From the NCBI GenBank assembly GCA_964486135.1, contig CAZAKT010000001.1, positions 22,765 to 86,764 on the forward strand: 64,000 nucleotides of DNA, written 5' to 3'. This DNA is from UBA4923 sp964486135 (GTDB taxonomy: Bacteria; Bacillota; Clostridia; Saccharofermentanales; DTU023). Of this stretch, positions 15,704 to 23,573 are shown in pieces. The stretch's first letter is position 1; every line of letters starts with the position of its first letter. The notes below the pieces were generated by a model. That model saw only the letters and a program-made list of their open reading frames with translations. It did not search any database and had not been told where the DNA came from. The position numbers and the translations under genes are program-made.

Positions 15704-17970
15704 AAGGGGTCACCCCCCTCGCCCCGGGTCAGCTCCTCCACTTGATCCAGGAGTTGAATGAGGAGCTCCCCCTTGGTCCTTGCGATATCGTCTTCCTTCA
15801 AGGGGTCATTCAGAAACTTTCGCAGGGCCTCACTTTCAAGAGAATCTTTTGCGGCGACGAGCTGGAGCCGCTCCTCCAAGGAGGTCAGAAGGGGCTGATC
15901 CTCCAGAACCTCTTCTTCCGGGACATCATTCCTTTTGGTCAACTGGTTGACGATATAGCTGCCGCCCCCCCTGGCACCCTCCCCCAGATCGTAGATATTC
16001 TCGGCTACGACGCGGGCAATCCGGTCGGCGTACTGCCCGCGTTCGGCAAACAAAGCTTCGATCAGGGCAGGAAGGTCAGCCAGCTGGTCTACATCAACGG
16101 AAAGGCCGATCTCCTGGCGCAGGGAGATATCAAGCGGGATGGATGGAATCCTTTCGTATTCGGGATTCATAATTTTCATGGGCGTGTTGATAAAAAGCGA
16201 AGGTCTCTTGGTCGCGTAGGAGAATTCCTGGGCAATCGAGGACCAGTCGGTTATGACCAGATCAGAGGTATAGACAGTTTCACTTGAGGAGAAATCATCT
16301 TGAATCTCAAAACCATCCCCCAGTCTGTCCCGGTAGTTTTCCCGCATGGCCTCCAATTTGGAAGGGAAGCGTTTGACGTATTCGGGATGGGGGCGTAAGA
16401 TCACCCGGTAACCCGTCCGCAGGAGGGGGGCCAGGGTCTCATCCAGGCAGTAGTCCAGGATATTGTCCTTCTGCCAGGAGGGGGCGATCAGGATTACAGG
16501 GGGATCATTGACCCTGTCCCCCAACTCCCGGGCCTTGTCGAGCATGGTATCAAGGAGGGGGTAGCCGGTCTTGACAAGCCTCTTGGGGGGAAGCCCGTAG
16601 ACTTCCTCTGTTTCACGGACCTCACGGATATGGTTGGGTCCGTAGCAGAAGATGGTGTCGAAGTGGTCGAGGGCCCCTTTTTTCAGCATAAGCTGGAAGC
16701 TGGTCATGCCATGGTCCAGATAGACATACTCGACATCTTTTTTCACAAGTGACCGCTTGATGTGGTAGGTCTCAAGATCAGGTGTCGTCATAACGGCCAT
16801 GTCGGCATCCAGGGTCATCATAAACTGGATCAGGGCCAGGGGGCCGATGTAGTAGCTTTCAATCCCCGGCGAATCCAGCTTGAGGATCCTGTCATTATAG
16901 TCGCTGGTGACATAATGGACGACAAGGTCCGAGTGTTGGAGGACGTAATGGATGAAGCCCTCAAAATACTTGTAGTAACCGCCAGCTTCGGAATAGAAAA
17001 CCAATCTTTTATCGCTGCGGCCGGCAAAGCGTCTCCGATCCATCTTCTGCCTTTGACGCTTCTCCTTCTCCAGAAGGCGGAGCCTGGCCCTTTCCTCCTT
17101 GTCCGGCCTCGGCTTACTTTCCCTTTTGATATCCCCCCCATGTTTTTTGGGGTCATAGATGAGATTGCAGGCGGCCAGGACCAGGATGGAGAGCAGATTC
17201 CCTGTAATCCAATAAAGGCCGACACCGGTAGGGAGTAGATAGGCAAAGAACCCAGAAAAGGCGACCAGAAAGAGGGTCATTGCTACTTTTTTTATTGGAC
17301 CCTGATCCCTTTGCAGGATGTAGGCGCGATTCTGGTAAAGGGCCAGGGCGAGCGCGCTGAGGCCTGACAGAAGGGGATAGAGGAGGGTGATTGAGCTCAA
17401 ATCCGGAATATGGGTGAGGTTGATGCCCAAAAACATGGTATCCATGTCCAGGATGGCCTCGACGCCTTGCAGGCCAAGGTAGGCTTCAGGCCTGGCCTGG
17501 ACCATCTCCAGGACCTTCAATTGCCCGCCCGCGCCCAAACCCGCCAAGGGTTCATTGAGGAGGCTGGCCGTTTTTTCCAAGAGTAGGAAGATGCTTTCCC
17601 CCTTGAGATGGAGCAGATGCTGGAGGGGGTTGTAGATTACCTGGATCAGGCCCAGGATGACGGGGATTTGGACAAGAAGAGGGAGGAGGCCCTTCAGAGT
17701 GCTGTAGCCCTCCTGCTTGTAAAGCGCTTTCTGCTCCTCCATCAAAGCGGCGCTACTTCCTGTATAGCGAAGCCGGATATCCTCAAGAGCCGGCTTGATC
17801 CGGAAGAGGGCGACCGCGTTTTTCTGCGAACTCAAAGAGAGTGGGAATAAAAGAATTTTTGTCAACAGGGTGAAGACGATGATGGCAAGCCCATAGTTCT
17901 GAGTCAGCTGATAACATAGATACATCAAGTATCCCAAGGGAATACCCAGCAGGGTATTGATAACACTCAT
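15700..17970 (-). CDS. YidC/Oxa1 insertase domain fused to CDP-glycerol glycerophosphotransferase
   Basis: One continuous frame with two families. Residues about 15-275 are YidC-like: NYGLAIIVFTLLTKILLFPL (Lys where YidC has its groove Arg), LYKQEGYSTLKGLLPLLVQIPVI and PTGVGLYWITGNLLSI. A Lys/Arg-rich linker follows (about 275-320). Residues about 320-680 are a TagB/TagF-type GT-B glycerophosphotransferase: YLDHGMTSFQ, VILIAPSWQKDN, RPHPEYVKRFP and DLVITDWSSIAQEFSYATKRP. The last ~80 residues look helical. ATG 17970 is preferred to GTG 17982, which touches the AGAGGAG ribosome site. It probably polymerises or primes a poly(glycerol-phosphate)-like chain at the membrane. The fusion is unusual. 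Confidence 0.88.
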   Translation of the reverse strand: MSVINTLLGIPLGYLMYLCYQLTQNYGLAIIVFTLLTKILLFPLSLSSQKNAVALFRIKPALEDIRLRYTGSSAALMEEQKALYKQEGYSTLKGLLPLLVQIPVILGLIQVIYNPLQHLLHLKGESIFLLLEKTASLLNEPLAGLGAGGQLKVLEMVQARPEAYLGLQGVEAILDMDTMFLGINLTHIPDLSSITLLYPLLSGLSALALALYQNRAYILQRDQGPIKKVAMTLFLVAFSGFFAYLLPTGVGLYWITGNLLSILVLAACNLIYDPKKHGGDIKRESKPRPDKEERARLRLLEKEKRQRQKMDRRRFAGRSDKRLVFYSEAGGYYKYFEGFIHYVLQHSDLVVHYVTSDYNDRILKLDSPGIESYYIGPLALIQFMMTLDADMAVMTTPDLETYHIKRSLVKKDVEYVYLDHGMTSFQLMLKKGALDHFDTIFCYGPNHIREVRETEEVYGLPPKRLVKTGYPLLDTMLDKARELGDRVNDPPVILIAPSWQKDNILDYCLDETLAPLLRTGYRVILRPHPEYVKRFPSKLEAMRENYRDRLGDGFEIQDDFSSSETVYTSDLVITDWSSIAQEFSYATKRPSLFINTPMKIMNPEYERIPSIPLDISLRQEIGLSVDVDQLADLPALIEALFAERGQYADRIARVVAENIYDLGEGARGGGSYIVNQLTKRNDVPEEEVLEDQPLLTSLEERLQLVAAKDSLESEALRKFLNDPLKEDDIARTKGELLIQLLDQVEELTRGEGGDPL

Positions 17971-18064
17971 CCGGTCCGTCACTCCTCTTTGCCGACAGGG
18001 AAAATGTCAGGATAGATAGAAAGATCTTATCACAGAGGGGGGCCCTCTGTCCGAAAGCCTGTTC

Positions 18065-18113
18065 CACCCCCATGTATAAATATGTTATATTGAACGCATT
18101 ACATGTAGGGGTG
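18065..18113 (+). promoter_or_regulatory. Extended -10 promoter inside an inverted repeat, licCA fusion gene
   Basis: TGTTATATT (18083-18091) is an extended -10 (TGn plus TATATT); the -35 is weak. It lies between two arms of an imperfect inverted repeat: CACCCCCATGTA (18065-18076) and TACATGTAGGGGTG (18100-18113). Such a repeat astride the -10 is typical of a repressor operator. Because the promoter is here, the upstream in-frame ATG 18072 cannot be the main start. The HTH domain of the encoded protein is a possible autoregulator (inference). Confidence 0.55.
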
Positions 18114-18119
18114 AGCTCT

Positions 18120-19901
18120 ATGAAATCCGACAATCTTGTTCCTGTCCTGCGCGAACTTCTTTCCGACAAGAGGCTTTCACAGCGTGAGTTAGCCCGTCGC
18201 TGCCTCCTTTCCCTGGGGACGGTCAACCGGGCCATCCAATACGCCAAGGGGGAAGGCTGGCTGGAGGCGGATGGCACCGGCTTGTCGGTAACCAAGGCCG
18301 GCCGTTCCTATCTGGAAACCTATCGTGTGAAGAACGCGATTGTCCTGGCGGCCGGCTTTGGATCCCGCTGTGTCCCATTGACCTACGAGACTCCCAAGGG
18401 CCTTTTGAAGGTGAAGGGGAAGCCCATGCTGGAACGTCAGATAGAACAGCTCCTGGAAGTTGGGATTGAGGAAATCCTGGTGGTTGTCGGTTACTTGAAG
18501 GAGGCCTTCGACTATCTGATAGATAAATACGGGGTCCGGCTGATTTACAATCCCGATTACGCGACGGCCAACAATTATGCCAGCCTTTACCAGGTAGCGG
18601 ACTATCTAGACAACTCCTATGTCCTGGTGGCGGACAATTGGATGAAAAGTAATATGTTCAAGCTCTATGAAACTTCCTCCTGGTACTCCTGTCTCTACTT
18701 TGAGGGAGAAACGGATGAATGGTGTGTGGAGACGACGGCTTCGGGCCTGATCAAGTCAATCCGTATCGGCGGCCGGGACAGCCTGGCCATAGTGGGGCCC
18801 GCCTATTTCGACAGAAATTTTTCGGCCCGCTTCAGGCCCCTCCTGGAGGCCACCTATGGCAAGAGCTATGCCGCAGACTACTACTGGGAGAATATCCTGA
18901 AGGACCATCTGGAGGATCTTCCCATGAAGGCCAATGTCCAGACGGGCAATGTCTACGAATTCGAGAACCTGGAAGAGTTGCGCGCTTTCGACAAGAGTTA
19001 CCTGAATAATACAAAAAACAAAATCATGGAGTATATCGCCTCACAGCACCAGGTTTCCCAGGGCGCGATCCAGAAGATCGAACCCATGAAGGAGGGCCTG
19101 ACCAACCAGTCCTTCAAATTCAGCATTGCCGGGGAGGAATACGTCTTCCGCCAGCCGGGTGAAGGCACGGACAAGCTGATCAACAGGGCTGATGAAAAGG
19201 CGACCTACGATCTATTGGAGCCTCTGATCGTGACAGATGAGGTGGTCAGCTTCGACCCTGAATCCGGTGTCCGGATCACCCGCTACTATGACGGGGCCCG
19301 TGTAGCCGACCCCTTTTCCGATCAGGATCTCCGGGTCAGTATGGAGATGATCAGGCGGGTCCATGAAAGAAAACTCAAGGTTGACTTCCGCTTTGATATC
19401 CGGGGCAAGATCGATTATTACGAAGGCCTGGTCCAGGAAATAGGGGCCATGCGTTTTCGTGATTACGAGCAGGTGAGGGAGAAGGCCCTGGGCTTGCTGG
19501 ATCTCAAGGACCGGCTGAATATTGAGGAAGTTCTCTGCCACGGAGACTATCTCTATGCCAATGTCCTTTTCTTGAAACACGGGGGTGTAAGGCTGATCGA
19601 CTGGGAGTACAGCGGCCTGGCCGACCCCATTATGGATGTCTCCATGTACGCAATCTTCTCGGAATTTGACAGGGGACGGATCGACCTGTCACTCAAATAC
19701 TACCTGGGCCGGGAACCACAGGCGGAAGAGACCTTGCGCCTCTACCTCTATGTTGCCCTGGGGGGCTTCCTCTGGTCTATGTGGGGCTCCTTCAAGCAGG
19801 AGCTGGGCCTTGAACTTGGCGAGTACCCTATGAAGATGTACCGCTATATGAAGGATTTTTACCCCCTGATCCGTGAGAAGAGGCCCTTCCTGCCCGCCTA
19901 G
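18120..19901 (+). CDS. HTH-LicC-LicA fusion: choline kinase/phosphocholine cytidylyltransferase
   Basis: Predicted to phosphorylate choline and activate it to CDP-choline for decorating surface polymers. Residues 1-70 form a winged HTH (SQRELARRCLLSLGTVNRAI). Residues about 74-310 form a LicC-type nucleotidyltransferase: IVLAAGFGSRCVPLTYETPK, where the GxGxR loop and the Pro-Lys are intact. Residues about 320-590 form a LicA/aminoglycoside-phosphotransferase-fold kinase with the catalytic CHGDYLYANVLF and RLIDWEYSGLADPIMD. ATG 18120 is used because AGGGGTGAG precedes it and the promoter lies just upstream. It is divergent from the YidC-TagF gene. An ethanolamine or other amino-alcohol substrate is possible. 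Confidence 0.9.
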   Translation: MKSDNLVPVLRELLSDKRLSQRELARRCLLSLGTVNRAIQYAKGEGWLEADGTGLSVTKAGRSYLETYRVKNAIVLAAGFGSRCVPLTYETPKGLLKVKGKPMLERQIEQLLEVGIEEILVVVGYLKEAFDYLIDKYGVRLIYNPDYATANNYASLYQVADYLDNSYVLVADNWMKSNMFKLYETSSWYSCLYFEGETDEWCVETTASGLIKSIRIGGRDSLAIVGPAYFDRNFSARFRPLLEATYGKSYAADYYWENILKDHLEDLPMKANVQTGNVYEFENLEELRAFDKSYLNNTKNKIMEYIASQHQVSQGAIQKIEPMKEGLTNQSFKFSIAGEEYVFRQPGEGTDKLINRADEKATYDLLEPLIVTDEVVSFDPESGVRITRYYDGARVADPFSDQDLRVSMEMIRRVHERKLKVDFRFDIRGKIDYYEGLVQEIGAMRFRDYEQVREKALGLLDLKDRLNIEEVLCHGDYLYANVLFLKHGGVRLIDWEYSGLADPIMDVSMYAIFSEFDRGRIDLSLKYYLGREPQAEETLRLYLYVALGGFLWSMWGSFKQELGLELGEYPMKMYRYMKDFYPLIREKRPFLPA

Positions 19902-19917
19902 GATCAGGGAGTAAAAA

Positions 19918-20712
19918 TCAAGGCAAGAGGAGCTTATCCTCAATCCCTCCAAAACCGCTCGCGGTATCAAACATCCCGAGGAGCTTCTCGACGGTCAGTT
20001 TCTGTTTCTCTTCGCCTTCCACATCGACGACGATCCGGCCCTCGTAAAACATGACCAGCCGGTTGCCCAGGGCGATGGCGTCCTTCATATTGTGTGTGAC
20101 CATGAGGGTGGTAAGTCCGTCGCGCTCAATGATTTGTTTTGTAATGTCCAGGACGATTCTCGCCGTCTTGGGATCCAGGGCGGCCGTGTGTTCGTCCAGA
20201 AGGAGGAGCTTGGGCCTTTTCAAGGTTGCCATCAAGAGGGTGAGTGCCTGTCTTTGGCCGCCTGAAAGAAGGCCCGCCTTGACGGAAAGCCTTTTTTCCA
20301 GGCCCAGGGCCAGACGCTTCAACTGTTCGCGGTAGAGCTCCCGTTCCGCCTTGGTGATCCCCCAGCGGAGGCCCCGACGCTGGCCACGGCGATAGGCCAG
20401 TGCCAGGTTTTCCTCGATGGCCATACTGGCCGCCGTACCCATCATAGGGTCTTGGAAAACCCGGCCTATGAAGGGAGCCCTTTTGTATTCAGGCAAGCGG
20501 GTAACGTCGATCTCATCGAGGTGGATCTGACCGGAATCAACTGGAAGTACCCCTGCAACCGCGTTCAGCATGGTCGACTTGCCGGATCCATTTCCGCCGA
20601 TTACGGTGACAAAATCACCGTCCTTGAGGGAAAGTGAAAGGGAGATCAAGGCCTTCTTTTCATTTACCGTATCACGGTTGAAAGTTTTGCAGATACTGTC
20701 GATCTTAAGCAT
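19918..20712 (-). CDS. ABC transporter ATP-binding protein (TrpZ-like)
   Basis: ATPase of the three-gene importer encoded here. Walker A GGNGSGKST, signature LLSGGQRQA, Walker B LLLLDEHTAALDP and the switch His (MVTHNMKDA) are intact. ATG 20712 lies inside the end of the permease gene (8-bp overlap) with GGGAGGCAAGGG just upstream; the longer frame to 20742 would overlap the permease more. The 264-aa product fits the family of ATPases paired with PF04392-type binding proteins. It converges on the HTH-LicC-LicA gene. Confidence 0.92.
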   Translation of the reverse strand: MLKIDSICKTFNRDTVNEKKALISLSLSLKDGDFVTVIGGNGSGKSTMLNAVAGVLPVDSGQIHLDEIDVTRLPEYKRAPFIGRVFQDPMMGTAASMAIEENLALAYRRGQRRGLRWGITKAERELYREQLKRLALGLEKRLSVKAGLLSGGQRQALTLLMATLKRPKLLLLDEHTAALDPKTARIVLDITKQIIERDGLTTLMVTHNMKDAIALGNRLVMFYEGRIVVDVEGEEKQKLTVEKLLGMFDTASGFGGIEDKLLLP

Positions 20713-21655
20713 GACCCTTGCCTCCCTTTCGTCTGATTTCAAAGGAAGGTAGCTTGCTTCGCCAATGAGGGATGGCCAGGAAAACAGCGACTACGACGGC
20801 GGTCAGGAGCTTCAGGTAGTTGGGGTCCAGCCGCAACCACAAGACGGTCTGGATCACCACAAAATAGATGATGGAGCCAATCACGGAGCTGAAGAGGCGG
20901 AAGGCGAAGTTACGGAATATCCTGCCAAAGAGGGCCTCGCCAATGATGACCGCGGCCAGTCCGATGATGATCGCCCCCCGGCCCATATTGATGTCAGCAA
21001 AGCCCTGGTACTGTGTCAGTAGTGCCCCTGAGAGGGCCACCAGGCCATTTGAGAGCATGAGGCCGAAGACCTTGGCCAGGTTGGTGTTGATCCCCTGGGC
21101 CTTGGCCATATTGAGGTTGGAGCCGGTTGCCCGTATGCCGGTGCCGAATTCGGTCCCGAAAAACCAATAGAGGGCCGCAATGAGCAAGAGGATGAAGAGG
21201 CTGACCCGAAAGAGGGGAGAGACGTAAAAAGCTCGCTCTCCCTTGATCACTTCCTGGAGATAACGCAGGGATACAAAGAGCTTGTAATTATCCACGCTGA
21301 CCGACAGGTTGGGTTTACCCATGATCAGAAGATTGACCGCCCAGAGTCCCAGCTGGGTCAAAATGCCCGCCAGGATGGCTGAGATGCCAAAGAAGACGTG
21401 GAAGATACCGGTTACAAATCCTGCCAGCATGCCCGCAAGTAGCGAGCAGGCGAGGGCCAGCCATAAGTTGCTGCCATTTATCAGGAGGATGACGAAGACA
21501 GCCCCTCCTGTACAAAAGGAGCCGTCCACCGTCAGGTCCGCCATATCAAGGATTCGGTAAGTGAGGTATATGCCAATTGCCAGGACGCCCCAGATTAAAC
21601 CCTGGGCGAGCGCGCCCGGCAATTGGCCCAATAGATTTGGAATGCTAAGAGGCAT
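20705..21655 (-). CDS. ABC transporter permease (branched-chain/TrpY type)
   Basis: Inner-membrane permease of the importer, 316 aa with about eight or nine TM helices, of the BPD_transp_2 class (GVLAIGIYLTYRILDMADL, TGSNLNMAKAQGINTN). The latter Asn/Gly-rich loop is the typical coupling region of these permeases. ATG at 21655; it follows the binding-protein gene after about 20 bp and overlaps the ATPase gene. Substrate assignment rests on the neighbouring binding protein and on trpBA. Confidence 0.9.
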   Translation of the reverse strand: MPLSIPNLLGQLPGALAQGLIWGVLAIGIYLTYRILDMADLTVDGSFCTGGAVFVILLINGSNLWLALACSLLAGMLAGFVTGIFHVFFGISAILAGILTQLGLWAVNLLIMGKPNLSVSVDNYKLFVSLRYLQEVIKGERAFYVSPLFRVSLFILLLIAALYWFFGTEFGTGIRATGSNLNMAKAQGINTNLAKVFGLMLSNGLVALSGALLTQYQGFADINMGRGAIIIGLAAVIIGEALFGRIFRNFAFRLFSSVIGSIIYFVVIQTVLWLRLDPNYLKLLTAVVVAVFLAIPHWRSKLPSFEIRRKGGKGHA

Positions 21656-21675
21656 GGGTACGCTCCAATATTGTA

Positions 21676-22665
21676 TTAGTCCGTAATGGGTTCGTAGTCG
21701 CCAGGCATGGTCAAGCCGAGCGCTTCACAGATCTCCGGATTATACATCTTGGTAAAGTTTGGTGCGTACTCTATGGGCATTTCTGAGATTTCGGACTGGC
21801 CGGTCAGTACTTTGACTGCCATCTTGCCGGTCGCGAAGCCGAGGTCATAGTAATCAATGGACAGGGTCGCGACACCGCATCCTGCACAGGTATCCTTCTC
21901 ACCCGCCAGGACAGGGATCCGGGCCGGCCGACAGATATTGTCGATGATTCCGGTGTTGGAAGCGACCGTGTTGTCGGTTGGCACGTAGATCAGGTCGACC
22001 TCCTTGGAGGCGGTCGTCGTGATACTTGCCAGATCATTGGAGTCGGTGAAGGGATACAGGGTGGTGCTGTAGCCGAGCTCTTCCAAGAGCTTCCCAATGG
22101 TGTTGACCTGGTAGAGGGAGTTGGCTTCCCCTGAACAGTAAATCAGGCCCACATTTTGGGCGTCGGGGAAAAGGCTCTTGACCATCTGCGCCTGCTGATC
22201 GAGCGGGGCCAGGTCGGATGTGCCGGAAACATTGTTGCCGACCAGACCTGTGAAGTCCTCAATACCTAAGGCGACGCCGTATTCCGTTATGGAGGTCCCC
22301 AGAACAGGAATATCCGCTGTCGCCGTTGCAGCCGCCTGCAGAGCCGCCGTCGCGTTGGCCATGATAAGGTCAACCTTGGAGGCTACAAATCCGTTGGCGA
22401 TGGATGCGCAGGTGTTGGGATCGCCTTGGGCGTTCTGATAGTCAAAGCTAACACGGCCCCCCAGCTCTTCTGTGAGGGCGTCTTTGAAGCCCTGAGTCGC
22501 TGCGTCGAGTGCGCCATGCTGGATCAACTGTGAAATGCCGATCCGATAAAACTCGCCGCTCCCTTCTTTTGTTTGGGTCGGTTCGTCTTTGGTGCTGCAG
22601 GCAGTCATACTGATCATCAAGCTAATAATCAGTAAAACGGCGAAAATGCTTAACACTCGTTTCAT
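21676..22665 (-). CDS. ABC transporter substrate-binding lipoprotein (TrpX-like)
   Basis: A 329-aa lipoprotein with a lipobox-like end to its signal peptide (MISMTAC, Cys23) and an ABC_sub_bind (PF04392-like) periplasmic fold: RIGISQLIQHGALDAATQGF, AQGDPNTCASIANGFVASK, LIYCSGEANS, DLIYVPTDN. This family includes TrpX, the tryptophan-binding protein of T-box-controlled transporters. Here the T-box is on trpBA, while this gene has its own promoter. A tryptophan (or indole/aromatic amino acid) substrate is inferred from the trpBA neighbourhood and not proven. The ribosome site is AGGAGGAAC. Confidence 0.88.
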   Translation of the reverse strand: MKRVLSIFAVLLIISLMISMTACSTKDEPTQTKEGSGEFYRIGISQLIQHGALDAATQGFKDALTEELGGRVSFDYQNAQGDPNTCASIANGFVASKVDLIMANATAALQAAATATADIPVLGTSITEYGVALGIEDFTGLVGNNVSGTSDLAPLDQQAQMVKSLFPDAQNVGLIYCSGEANSLYQVNTIGKLLEELGYSTTLYPFTDSNDLASITTTASKEVDLIYVPTDNTVASNTGIIDNICRPARIPVLAGEKDTCAGCGVATLSIDYYDLGFATGKMAVKVLTGQSEISEMPIEYAPNFTKMYNPEICEALGLTMPGDYEPITD

Positions 22666-22772
22666 GATCTGTTCCTCCTTCGTTTAGAATTTAAATTCGA
22701 TCATAACGAATTATGAAGATATTGCATAGTGTTGATTTTCAAATTCATTAATATGCACACTTAAACGGGGCA

Positions 22773-22801
22773 ATTATCCGCATTGCCTGTCATTTAGTCA
22801 A
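22773..22801 (-). promoter_or_regulatory. Promoter of the TrpX-type transporter operon
   Basis: On the minus strand TTGACT (22796-22801), a 17-bp spacer and GATAAT (22773-22778). It lies between trpA and the binding-protein gene, which carries no T-box of its own. The 5' UTR of about 100 nt is AT-rich and could hold another operator, but I recognise none. Confidence 0.7.
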
Positions 22802-22823
22802 TGAATGGCCGGATCTTCCAGGT

Positions 22824-23573
22824 TCAGCCCTTGATTAAGGCTTTGGTGGCCGAGGTCAGCTGGAGGATCTGCCGGTCGGCCCGGTCAGCGTAACGGCCGA
22901 TCAGTTCGACCAGGGCATCTTCGATGATGACCCCGTCCGCCTCCGATGCAAAGAGCTTGATCTGATCCAGGTTTTTCCCCGCGCATCCGACCAAGATGGG
23001 GAGACTTGTGGCCTTCCTTGTCCGGGCAATCAGCCCGGCGTCCGTCTGGTCACCTTCCGGAATCAGTTGATAGACGAAAGCCTGGGCCTCCCGGACAATG
23101 GGTTCCAGCCGATGGCTGGTGGTGGGCGCGGTCTGGCTGATCAGGACAATGCCCTTGTCTTGCGCCTGCTGCAGAAGCTCCTCTTTTTCTTCGAAGGGGA
23201 GATCGGGAATTACTATCCCGTCCAAACCCGATAGCCTGGCTTCCTTGAAGAAATTTTCATAACCGTAGCGGAAGAGGGGATTCAGGTAGGATCTGAAGAG
23301 GAGGGCTTTTTCGCTTTCTTCCCGGATCCGCCTGACCAGGGAAAATAGTCCGTCCACATTTGTGCCTGTAGCCAGAGCCCGGACGTTTGCCTCCTGTACC
23401 AGCCGGCTCTCCCCGGCGGGGTCCGAGAAGGGGATCCCGATCATGACCATGTCGGCGCCGGCCTTGAGCAGGAGTCTCAGGTAATCTTCCGTTTTTTCCA
23501 GGTCGGGATCACCGCCCAAAAGGTGGACAATCAGTGCTTTTCCGTTGGCGAATGCCTTTTCAATTCTAGTCAT
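22824..23573 (-). CDS. trpA: Tryptophan synthase alpha chain, catalytic residues lost
   Basis: By fold and neighbourhood this is TrpA, the TIM-barrel subunit that normally cleaves indole-3-glycerol phosphate. The core runs AFANGKALIVHLLGGDPDLE, GIPFSDP, APTTSHRL. The essential positions differ: the catalytic Glu (Glu49 of Salmonella) is Met44, the catalytic Asp60 is Glu55, and the phosphate-binding Gly234-Ser235 is Glu218-Asp219 (GVIIEDALV). The GFGIS loop reads GCAGK. It is thus probably unable to bind or split IGP but may still activate TrpB. ATG 23573 overlaps trpB by 8 bp; a longer frame to 23711 is an artefact inside trpB. Confidence 0.88.
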   Translation of the reverse strand: MTRIEKAFANGKALIVHLLGGDPDLEKTEDYLRLLLKAGADMVMIGIPFSDPAGESRLVQEANVRALATGTNVDGLFSLVRRIREESEKALLFRSYLNPLFRYGYENFFKEARLSGLDGIVIPDLPFEEKEELLQQAQDKGIVLISQTAPTTSHRLEPIVREAQAFVYQLIPEGDQTDAGLIARTRKATSLPILVGCAGKNLDQIKLFASEADGVIIEDALVELIGRYADRADRQILQLTSATKALIKG

